Shown in pieces: positions 1-5,433 of a stretch of DNA of 8,423 bases. Positions within the stretch are counted from its first letter, which is position 1. The number at the start of each line of letters is the position of its first letter. Source of the DNA: Cyanobacteriota bacterium (GTDB lineage: Bacteria; Cyanobacteriota; Cyanobacteriia; Phormidesmidales; Phormidesmidaceae); NCBI GenBank assembly GCA_027483425.1, contig JAIXUR010000619.1, positions 1 through 8,423 of the forward strand, given 5' to 3'. Below the pieces are notes generated by a model. The model saw nothing but the letters and a program-made list of their open reading frames with translations, had not been told where the DNA came from and ran no database searches. A program made the position numbers and the translations under genes.

Positions 1-127
1 GGTGTTTGAAAAGTCAAGGAGCGTCTCAGACTATACCTTTGGAGTAGGCTAATATCTTCAAAATTCAGCGTTTTTGCTGTCTCTTAGCGGCAGACCATAC
101 CTGGGACAACCCTTTTCAAACACCCTC
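1..127. mobile_element. MITE-like element with 13-bp terminal inverted repeats
   Basis: The window opens with GGTGTTTGAAAAG (1-13), and its exact reverse complement CTTTTCAAACACC lies at 112-124, followed by CTC (125-127). The second element at 2907 begins GAGGGTGTTTGAAAAG, so the left end here probably has GAG just outside the window. No ORF of useful length lies inside, so this is a non-autonomous miniature element or a collapsed insertion sequence. A near-perfect direct repeat CAGACYATACCT sits inside at 27-38 and 91-102 (one mismatch). The right end is followed by TGA, compatible with a 3-bp TNA duplication of the kind some IS5-group elements make, but the left flank is not visible, so this is untested. 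Confidence 0.6.
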
Positions 128-544
128 TGAGAATGATGTTGTCTTAGCTATCTGGAAATGACCCGAAGCCTAGATTGACGCAGAAAAAAAGGCTAGGGAT
201 CAAGGTTATCCTTCATAAAACGCAGTAAATCCCTAGTCCAGAGTAAGTATTTTTACTGCGACACCAGGGGTCTTTTGCCCCATTCCAGATTGTTTACAAA
301 ACTTAAGTAAATCTTTCTCTGGTCACAGTATTTTTGTGTAGAGACGACAAATAAACGATAAATCAAGGTCTAATAGGCTCGTCGGCCATGGGATTGCCCC
401 TGAGAGCATCCTGGTCTCATTTGATTCGTAATAAAGCCTTAACTTACTTAATAAATTTCTCATGAAGGCGGTGATAGGATTTCCTCAACTAAGCTATTAG
501 CTTTTCTCATCTTGCTGGTCGTTGTTTTCTGGAGAGCATAAGTC
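128..544. other. AT-rich non-coding leader region upstream of the 60-aa gene
   Basis: About 417 bases with no supported gene, clearly more AT-rich than the coding part of the window. It contains the hairpin group at 191-260, a small GGGG/CCCC hairpin (267-270 with 278-281), and an A/T-rich stretch at 421-460. The latter includes TTGATT at 421-426 but no well-placed TATAAT-like hexamer, so I do not call a promoter. The region presumably holds the promoter and 5' untranslated region of the gene at 545. The only small reading frame noticed, 12 codons from ATG 462 to TAG 500, has no ribosome binding site. Confidence 0.5.
191..260. other. Overlapping, mutually exclusive stem-loops
   Basis: Arm GGCTAGGGAT (191-200) pairs with ATCCCTAGTC (229-238), ten pairs including one G-T. 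Its 28-base loop contains a small AAGG/CCTT hairpin (202-205 with 210-213). Arm CGCAGTAAA (221-229) pairs perfectly with TTTACTGCG (252-260), nine pairs. The left arm of the second stem lies in the loop of the first and shares base 229 with its right arm, so the two are alternative or pseudoknotted folds. This could be a structured leader RNA, a repeat remnant or a protein-binding dyad. It matches no riboswitch family I recognise. Confidence 0.4.
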
Positions 545-727
545 ATGTCTAACCACCGCGTTGCAATCAAGCCCGAAACTCGGAACCATAAGGGATCTTT
601 TGTGCAGGATGCCGCCTACGAACTCGTGAGTATTGAAGACTCCGGCTGGGCACTTATCTGTGTCGATGATGCAGTCTGCCACTATGTTGACCCCGACAAT
701 CTGGTGATGAAGAAGCTAGAGGACTAA
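545..727 (+). CDS. Small hypothetical protein (60 aa)
   Basis: Not recognised. ATG at 545 is preceded by a good Shine-Dalgarno sequence, GGAGAG at 531-536, eight bases upstream, which supports both the gene and the start. The protein is soluble-looking with no signal peptide or membrane segment. It starts basic (MSNHRVAIKPETRNHKG) and becomes acidic with two cysteines, C39 and C45, in the stretch WALICVDDAVCHYVD. The strand-like alternation of hydrophobic residues suggests a small beta-rich domain; the two cysteines are too few and too irregular to claim a metal site. It lies alone, after a long AT-rich leader, and is followed by a REP-like palindrome and a distant terminator (987), so it may be monocistronic with a long 3' tail. 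The opposite-strand frame here is a shadow. Confidence 0.7.
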   Translation: MSNHRVAIKPETRNHKGSFVQDAAYELVSIEDSGWALICVDDAVCHYVDPDNLVMKKLED

Positions 728-758
728 GGGATCTGTAAACAAATAAAATCCCGGCGTC

Positions 759-790
759 ATTCCCGTGCAGGCGGGAATCCATGATGGATT
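759..790. repeat. REP/dRS3-like palindrome plus adjoining palindrome
   Basis: ATTCCCGTGCAGGCGGGAAT at 759-778 fits the 20-bp pattern ATTCCC-N8-GGGAAT exactly; this is the form of the neisserial dRS3 repeat and of REP-like palindromes common in many proteobacteria. Its arms are ATTCCCG and CGGGAAT around a six-base loop. Overlapping its right arm is a second perfect palindrome, AATCCAT-G-ATGGATT (776-790). It lies 31 bases after the stop codon of the 60-aa gene, a usual place for such repeats. There is no T-run after it, so it is not called as a terminator. Confidence 0.6.
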
Positions 791-986
791 AGCTCCTGTG
801 GCCGGTATCTTATTTCAGCGCGAATTCCTAAGCTATCCTTGCTATCCTTCGGCCAGCTGTCTGCCGGATCGACCTCATCCAGGTCAGGCGGTGAAGGTTT
901 GCCCGCAGAAACGCGCTAGGCGCCAATCTAGACTTGGTATACCAGGCAAGTTTTGGATGATGCAGTTAATAACTCTAGTCTTTTGG
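791..986. other. Gene-free stretch with small repeats, ending at a terminator
   Basis: No convincing protein gene. The plus-strand reading frame 765-989 starts inside the REP-like repeat, has no ribosome binding site and an unnatural composition, and is rejected. Visible structure: a 9-bp tandem duplication GCTATCCTT (832-840 and 841-849), a small hairpin GACCT-catcc-AGGTC (871-885), and a perfect palindrome TGGTATACCA (935-944). Because a strong plus-strand terminator follows, this is either the 3' untranslated region of the gene at 545 or the body of a small RNA. No clear promoter could be placed. Confidence 0.4.
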
Positions 987-1023
987 TAGGCTGCTCTCAT
1001 CTCAGAGCAGCCTATTTTGTTCT
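987..1023 (+). terminator. Intrinsic (Rho-independent) terminator
   Basis: Perfect 11-bp stem TAGGCTGCTCT (987-997) and AGAGCAGCCTA (1004-1014) with a six-base loop, followed by TTTTGTTCT (1015-1023). The T-rich tract is only on the plus-strand downstream side; the other side reads CCAAAAG on the minus strand, so it terminates plus-strand transcription. It separates whatever is transcribed before it from the membrane-protein gene at 1073. Confidence 0.85.
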
Positions 1024-1072
1024 AGGGGTTGGTGAAGTAACTTGTGAAGTGGTCTGTTAGGTACCTGTGTCC

Positions 1073-1354
1073 ATGGCTGAAACGTCGAACCAAATGTCAA
1101 TCCCCCAGCGGCTGTCTAACCTGATTAGCTGGATGTTGGTGGCCGATCTGGGGGTGGTGCTGTTGAGCCTGGGCTGGTTTTTAGTCGCGGTCTTGGGTCG
1201 TTCGATGAACCTAGATCTGGGGCTAGACCTCTGGTACTCGCTCTGGAACCCGCTGATTTTGCCAGCGTTGAGTGTGCTGATGGCGGGGGCGATCGCCAGC
1301 GGCATTGTCAGCTGGATCAGCCAGCGGCTTAACGCTAAAGCCGACCGCTCCTAA
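1073..1354 (+). CDS. Small two-helix membrane protein, unknown function
   Basis: A 93-aa protein from ATG 1073; an in-frame GTG two codons upstream (1067) is an alternative start. No clear Shine-Dalgarno sequence precedes either. Two hydrophobic segments are visible, about residues 18-42 (WMLVADLGVVLLSLGWFLVA) and 60-82 (LILPALSVLMAGAIASGIVS). They are separated by a short loop with acidic and aromatic residues and followed by a short basic tail, which predicts a two-pass inner-membrane protein. A HIP1 site at 1289-1296 lies inside the gene. It converges with the yvcK-like gene with only 13 bases between the stops. No family is recognised. The coding call rests on the coherent membrane topology, the terminator just upstream, and the tight fit against the next gene. 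Confidence 0.7.
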   Translation: MAETSNQMSIPQRLSNLISWMLVADLGVVLLSLGWFLVAVLGRSMNLDLGLDLWYSLWNPLILPALSVLMAGAIASGIVSWISQRLNAKADRS

Positions 1355-1367
1355 CCGGCGGCTCGCC

Positions 1368-2750
1368 CTACCAGAGCCCCTGGGTGCGTGAATACCAACG
1401 TAGCAGCACCCGCGCCAGCCGCTGGGAGTGGTGCCGCACGGTGAAGTCGTCGCCCTCCTCCATGACGTTGGCGGCAATGATGCGGCGGCCCGAGTCGAGA
1501 ATGGCGGTGCGATCGAGCAGCACTGGGCCGACCCCGGCCTTGGCGTAGTGGCTAATCACCGGATCCGAGGGCATGACCTTTTGCACCAGCACGGCGTCAA
1601 ACAGGTAGCAGCCGCAGGCTGAGTCGATCGCCCGAATGTGGTCAGAGACCGAAAACCCATCGGTTTCGCCGGGCTCGGTCATAATATTGCACACGTAGAT
1701 GCGGGGCACCCGCTGGGCGGCGATCGCCTTCACCAGGTCGGGCACCAGCAGGTTAGGAATAATGCTGGTGTAGAGGCTGCCGGGGCCCATCACAATATAG
1801 TCAGCCTCCTCGATGGCCTTAATGGCCTTGGGCAGTGCCGGGGGATTAGGGGGTAGGCAGCCAATGTGCACTATGCGGCCCCGAGCCTCGGTGATTTTTG
1901 ACTCGCCGACAATGCGGCGGCCATCGCTGAGTTCGGCCCACAGCTGCACATCCATAGAGGTCGAGGGCAGCACCTGGCCGCGCACCGCTAGCACCTTAGA
2001 ACTGGCCGCGATCGCCTGCTCCAGATCACCGGTAATTTCGTTCATGACCGTTAAAAATAGATTGCCAAAGCTGTGGCCCGCGAGGCCGCTGCCCGCCTCA
2101 AAGCGGTACTGAAACAGCTCCGTCAGCAGCTTTTCCTCATCCGCTAGGGCGGCCAGGCAATTGCGAATATCTCCCGGTGGTAGCACCCCCATCTCCCGGC
2201 GCAGCCGCCCCGACGACCCGCCATCGTCGGCCACGGTCACAATGGCGGTAATGTTTGAGCTGTACTGCTTCATGCCCCGCAGCAAATTAGACAACCCGGT
2301 GCCGCCGCCAATCACCACAATCTTGGGCCCCCGCGACAGCCGTCGCTGGGCCATCAGGGCATCCAGCAATTCTTCTTCGTTGCCTGGAATGAGCACATCG
2401 GTAATCGCCCCCACCGTGCGGGTCTGGCCCCACAAAATGAGCCCCAGGCCAAACAAAATGCCCAAGGGGCCACTAATGTAGTTGGGTACATGGGTCGTAA
2501 ATGCCCGCAGGGCGGCCTCCACCACCTTGCCCGTGTAAAACACGGGGGTCAGCTTTAGCCAGATCATGGCCCCCACCCCCTCCAATAGCACCCCCACCAT
2601 GCTGAGAAACAGCCACCGCTTCACCAGCAGCCCTGGGGCCAGCCACCACACCAGTCGATTGATTCGCCGGGGTGGGGCGAGGGTCAAAGTCTCTTGCCGG
2701 ACCCGATTAAACAGTCTGGACAGAGCGGTGTGCAAGGGTTTTAGGAACAT
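1368..2750 (-). CDS. yvcK: YvcK/CofD-like protein (gluconeogenesis factor family) with N-terminal membrane anchor
   Basis: 460 aa. Residues 1-140 hold two likely membrane helices, about 46-66 and 93-109. The CofD-like domain follows: GGGTGLSNLL (148-157), ADDGGSSGRLR (174-184), PPGDIRNCLAAL (191-202), HSFGN (226-230), and later MGPGSLYTSIIPNLLV. This is the nucleotide-sugar-binding YvcK/GlmR group related to 2-phospho-L-lactate transferase. In Bacillus subtilis the soluble homologue of about 317 aa binds UDP-GlcNAc and steers carbon into cell-wall precursors. A comparable role in envelope or carbon metabolism is an inference here. The extra 140 residues would anchor the protein in the cytoplasmic membrane with the domain in the cytoplasm. 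There are HIP1 sites inside (1720, 2008). It stands alone on the minus strand, convergent with the gene at 1073. Start ATG 2750 has no strong Shine-Dalgarno sequence. Confidence 0.93.
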   Translation of the reverse strand: MFLKPLHTALSRLFNRVRQETLTLAPPRRINRLVWWLAPGLLVKRWLFLSMVGVLLEGVGAMIWLKLTPVFYTGKVVEAALRAFTTHVPNYISGPLGILFGLGLILWGQTRTVGAITDVLIPGNEEELLDALMAQRRLSRGPKIVVIGGGTGLSNLLRGMKQYSSNITAIVTVADDGGSSGRLRREMGVLPPGDIRNCLAALADEEKLLTELFQYRFEAGSGLAGHSFGNLFLTVMNEITGDLEQAIAASSKVLAVRGQVLPSTSMDVQLWAELSDGRRIVGESKITEARGRIVHIGCLPPNPPALPKAIKAIEEADYIVMGPGSLYTSIIPNLLVPDLVKAIAAQRVPRIYVCNIMTEPGETDGFSVSDHIRAIDSACGCYLFDAVLVQKVMPSDPVISHYAKAGVGPVLLDRTAILDSGRRIIAANVMEEGDDFTVRHHSQRLARVLLRWYSRTQGLW

Positions 2751-2816
2751 GGGTAAAGGTTGATGGGGTTCTGGGCGATCTGACCAACCTTGTCGGATAA
2801 AGGGCTAGCGCCTTCG

Positions 2817-2843
2817 ATTTTAGCGACTATTTGATAGAGTCAA
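2817..2843 (-). promoter_or_regulatory. Candidate sigma-70-type promoter for the yvcK-like gene
   Basis: Read on the minus strand: TTGACT (plus 2838-2843) as -35 and TAAAAT (plus 2817-2822) as -10, with a 15-base spacer, shorter than the ideal 17. The -10 lies about 67 bases upstream of the ATG at 2750. A second TTGACT (2877-2882) with CAATAT (2851-2856) has a 20-base spacer and is weaker. This is pattern matching only. Confidence 0.35.
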
Positions 2844-2899
2844 GGCATCGATATTGTCCTGACTCTGTTAATAATTAGTCAACATTGAGATGGACTAAT
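2825..2899. promoter_or_regulatory. Alternating GACT/AGTC half-site array
   Basis: Five half-sites alternate in orientation: GACT 2825, AGTC 2838, GACT 2861, AGTC 2877, GACT 2893. Two pairs extend to perfect 7-bp inverted repeats: AGAGTCA (2836-2842) with TGACTCT (2860-2866), and ATTAGTC (2874-2880) with GACTAAT (2893-2899). They overlap the candidate yvcK promoters, so they could be operator sites or, if transcribed, hairpins. No known regulator is assigned. Confidence 0.35.
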
Positions 2900-2906
2900 C
2901 CGGTTA

Positions 2907-3049
2907 GAGGGTGTTTGAAAAGCCAGAGAGAGTTTGCCTTTATACTGCGTCAGCAGGCCAAGGCGGCCCATAGCTGAGGGCATCTCCGGTAGCCAGACAG
3001 TCCACAGCATCCGGAAATGCTTGTTTCAATCAACAGTGATTCAAACACC
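2907..3049. mobile_element. Second element with the same ends as the one at position 1 (degenerate)
   Basis: It begins GAGGGTGTTTGAAAAG (2907-2922), identical over GGTGTTTGAAAAG to the left end of the element at position 1. It ends TTCAAACACC (3040-3049), the reverse complement of the first ten bases of that repeat, with the inner three bases diverged. The interior (about 115 bases) does not resemble the first element and carries no supported gene. Left flank TTA would fit a TNA target, but no matching copy is seen on the right, where CACCAGAG replaces the expected CACCCTC, so the right end is probably decayed. It lies 48 bases before the ABC ATPase start, so it may have replaced or may supply part of that gene's promoter. 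Confidence 0.5.
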
Positions 3050-3097
3050 AGAGATAGACCGTAGTAGCCCAGAGTCGTTAGAGCGGGATGTTGATGT

Positions 3098-3979
3098 ATG
3101 GCTGAGGCCCAAGATTACAGCTACGCCCAACCTGGCCCTTTACCCCCCACCACCGCCATGGTTGGGAACCAGGACCAGTCAACCGTTGAGGCTAACTGTG
3201 GTGAGCAGGTACTGCTAGAGTTGCGGGGTATTTCTAAACGCTTTGGGGCTAACCTGGTCCTCGACAACGTTGATTTGACGGTGTACCGGGGGGAAGCGGT
3301 GGCGATTATTGGCCCCTCAGGTACCGGCAAGTCAACCATTTTGAGAATTATTGCCGGGCTGTTATCCCCGGATCAGGGGGAGATCTACGTCCAGGGGCAC
3401 CGGCGGGAGGGATTGATCGAAGATGCTTCGGATCCGGTAGGCATTGGCATGGTCTTTCAGCAGGCTGCCCTGTTTGATTCCCTCACGGTGCAAGAAAACG
3501 TTGGCTTTTTGCTCTACCAGCACTCCGACTTGCCCGCCCGTCAAATCTATCACCTGGTGGAAGAGGTGTTAGAAATGGTGGGGCTACCGGGCATTGGGCG
3601 GCGCTATCCGGCCGAGCTATCGGGGGGGATGCGAAAGCGGGTTAGCTTTGCCAGGGCGATTGTTTCAAATCCCGAAAGCCCTCAGGATCGCCCGGCCCTG
3701 CTACTGTACGATGAGCCCACCGCAGGCCTTGACCCGATTGCGTCTACGGTCATCGAAGATCTGATTCGCAGGATTCAGCGCAGTAATGGGTGCAGTTCCT
3801 ATTTAATTGTGACCCACCAGGACAGCACCATTCGCCGCACCGCCGACCGGGTGATTTTTCTGCACCGGGGCCGCATTCAGTGGCAGGGGCCGGTCACAGC
3901 GGTGGATGAAACCGACAATCCCTACGTGCGGCAGTTCTTTAGCGGTCGCATCGAGGGACCGATTCAAATGGTTCAATAG
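3098..3979 (+). CDS. MlaF-like ABC transporter ATP-binding protein
   Basis: 293 aa. It hydrolyses ATP to power a lipid/hydrophobe ABC transporter of the Mla/Mce/TGD type at the cytoplasmic face of the inner membrane. Motifs: Walker A GPSGTGKST (72-80), Q-loop VFQQ (119-122), the MlaF-typical ALFDSLTVQENV (124-135), signature LSGGMRKR (174-181), Walker B LLLYDEP (201-207) with catalytic E206, D-loop AGLDP, and H-loop H240. All key residues are present. The ABC domain proper starts near residue 39, so the first 38 residues are an extension without obvious structure. An internal start at M21 (3158) is possible, as neither site has a strong Shine-Dalgarno sequence. The MCE gene follows after 168 bases, supporting a shared transporter. 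No MlaE permease is present, which is normal in cyanobacteria, where these genes are often dispersed. There is no HIP1 site in this gene. Confidence 0.92.
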   Translation: MAEAQDYSYAQPGPLPPTTAMVGNQDQSTVEANCGEQVLLELRGISKRFGANLVLDNVDLTVYRGEAVAIIGPSGTGKSTILRIIAGLLSPDQGEIYVQGHRREGLIEDASDPVGIGMVFQQAALFDSLTVQENVGFLLYQHSDLPARQIYHLVEEVLEMVGLPGIGRRYPAELSGGMRKRVSFARAIVSNPESPQDRPALLLYDEPTAGLDPIASTVIEDLIRRIQRSNGCSSYLIVTHQDSTIRRTADRVIFLHRGRIQWQGPVTAVDETDNPYVRQFFSGRIEGPIQMVQ

Positions 3980-4147
3980 CTCAGGGGCTGGCGTTGGCTA
4001 GCGGTCGGCCAGAACGGGTTGCCCTGGAGACAAGGTTGCTGATTCAGTGGAGAATGGGTCGGTACAGCGCTGGTTCGCAAGCCAGGCTGGGGTTTAAGCC
4101 AGAGTTGAGTCGGTTGCGGACCGTAATCGAAGATTAAGGGGTTCACC

Positions 4148-5410
4148 ATGCGGGCAAGAGCAATTCGAGAAGGATCGGTGGGGCTGTTGATCCTGATGGC
4201 GGTGGGCTTATTTGGTGGGCTAGTGTTGTGGTTGCGGGGGCTCAACCCAGGCCAAAAAAGCTACCGGGCCACCTTTGTGTTTGAAAACACGCTGGGGATG
4301 CAGGCGGGCACCAACGTGCGCTATCGAGGGGTGGCGGTGGGGCAGGTGTTGAGCATTACCCCGACTCCCAACGACGTGGAAGTGGCGGTGGAAATTGCCA
4401 GCAATGACTTGCGTATTGCTCGAGATGCCGCTATTCAGGTGAATCAGTCCGGACTGATTGGCGATACCACCGTCGATATCACCCCCACACGCCCCCTCAC
4501 CCCCCAGGAGCTTGAGGTCAACCCTAGCGGGCCCGACTGCCCTGGTCAGACGGTGATCTGCAATGGCGATCGCCTCTCGGGGAGCGTGGGGGCCAGCTAC
4601 GAATCCCTGATTCGCTCAGCGGAGGGCTTGGCCAATGCCTTTGCCGACCCCGAAATCATCGCTAACTTGAAAGCAACCCTGGACAACGCTGTTGTTTTGA
4701 CCGAAAGTGCCAACGTCCTTTCCACCGAGCTGACTGATCTGTCCCAGCAGTTGCAGACCGATCTCGGCCCGCTGGTGGCCTCGGCCAACCGGGCCACCGA
4801 CAACATCGGAAATGCCGCCGCCGAGTTTGAGGTGACTGGCACCGAGATTAACCAACTGGTGGTGGCGAACCGGGACACCCTCACCACTACCCTCGACAAC
4901 ATCAACCGCAGCACCGCCAACCTGGAGACCATCACAGCCACCCTCAGCCCCGAAATTCAAAACAGCGACTTTATTGCCAACCTCGATCGCCTGTCCGCCG
5001 ATGCAGCCGTGGCCGCGGCCGACCTGCGCTCGATTACGAGTACCTTCAGCACCCCCGAAAATTTGGTGATGCTGCAGCAAACCCTCGACTCGGCCCGCAG
5101 CGTATTCCAGAGTGCCCACAAGGTGCTGGCCGACGTGGACGAACTGACCGGTGACCCCACCCTGCGCAACAACCTGCGGGATTTAATCAATGGTCTGAGC
5201 ACCCTGGTGTCGCTGACCAACCAGCTCGATCAGGCTAGCCAGGTGGCGGGGGCACTGACCCCCCCCGCCGGAGGGCAGGTCGAACGGGTCACCTTTACCC
5301 CGCTTGCTGCGCCTGCCGCCCCGCCTCGCCCTGCCCCAGTTGCCCCAGTGATCGTGACCCACCAGGGGCAGACCTACCGGCTCAATGTTCAAACCCTTCA
5401 GCCCCGTTAG
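4148..5410 (+). CDS. MCE/MlaD family lipid-transport protein
   Basis: 420 aa. This would be the substrate-binding component that forms a ring or tube at the periplasmic side of an Mla/TGD-type ABC transporter. Residues 1-12 are basic, 13-29 form one membrane helix (LLILMAVGLFGGLVLWL), and about 38-113 are the MCE domain, from YRATFVFENTLGMQAGTNVR through NQSGLIGDTTVDITP. An insert with C131 and C138 may form a periplasmic disulfide. Residues 150-365 are long amphipathic helix rich in Asn, Ser, Thr, Leu and Ala, as in MCE proteins that build a tunnel. A proline/alanine-rich linker (389-400) leads to a 20-residue tail with GQTYRLN. The start has a good AAGGGG eight bases or so upstream (around 4136-4141). 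It pairs with the MlaF-like ATPase upstream; the narM-like gene begins 23 bases after its stop. The role in membrane lipid traffic is inferred from the family. Confidence 0.9.
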   Translation: MRARAIREGSVGLLILMAVGLFGGLVLWLRGLNPGQKSYRATFVFENTLGMQAGTNVRYRGVAVGQVLSITPTPNDVEVAVEIASNDLRIARDAAIQVNQSGLIGDTTVDITPTRPLTPQELEVNPSGPDCPGQTVICNGDRLSGSVGASYESLIRSAEGLANAFADPEIIANLKATLDNAVVLTESANVLSTELTDLSQQLQTDLGPLVASANRATDNIGNAAAEFEVTGTEINQLVVANRDTLTTTLDNINRSTANLETITATLSPEIQNSDFIANLDRLSADAAVAAADLRSITSTFSTPENLVMLQQTLDSARSVFQSAHKVLADVDELTGDPTLRNNLRDLINGLSTLVSLTNQLDQASQVAGALTPPAGGQVERVTFTPLAAPAAPPRPAPVAPVIVTHQGQTYRLNVQTLQPR

Positions 5411-5433
5411 GGCTAGTCCTTGGTGGCTCTTCC

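Noticed and set aside
462..500. 12-codon upstream reading frame (ATG to TAG) before the gene at 545
   Set aside because: No Shine-Dalgarno sequence, ordinary codons, and no attenuator-like arrangement with it.
765..989. 74-codon plus-strand frame between the 60-aa gene and the terminator
   Set aside because: It starts inside the REP-like palindrome, has no ribosome binding site, odd composition, and runs into the terminator stem.
128..2906. The two elements at 1 and 2907 as ends of one composite transposon
   Set aside because: The DNA between them holds a core-type yvcK gene with HIP1 sites and no transposase or cargo genes, so independent insertions are simpler.
4276..4289. GTGTTTGAAAACAC, resembling the element end GGTGTTTGAAAAG
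   Set aside because: It lies in the conserved coding sequence of the MCE domain (VFENT) and is explained by codons.
4616..5119. Long minus-strand frame opposite the MCE gene (167 codons)
   Set aside because: It is a shadow of a well-supported gene in GC-rich DNA; low-complexity glycine/valine-rich product and no start signals.
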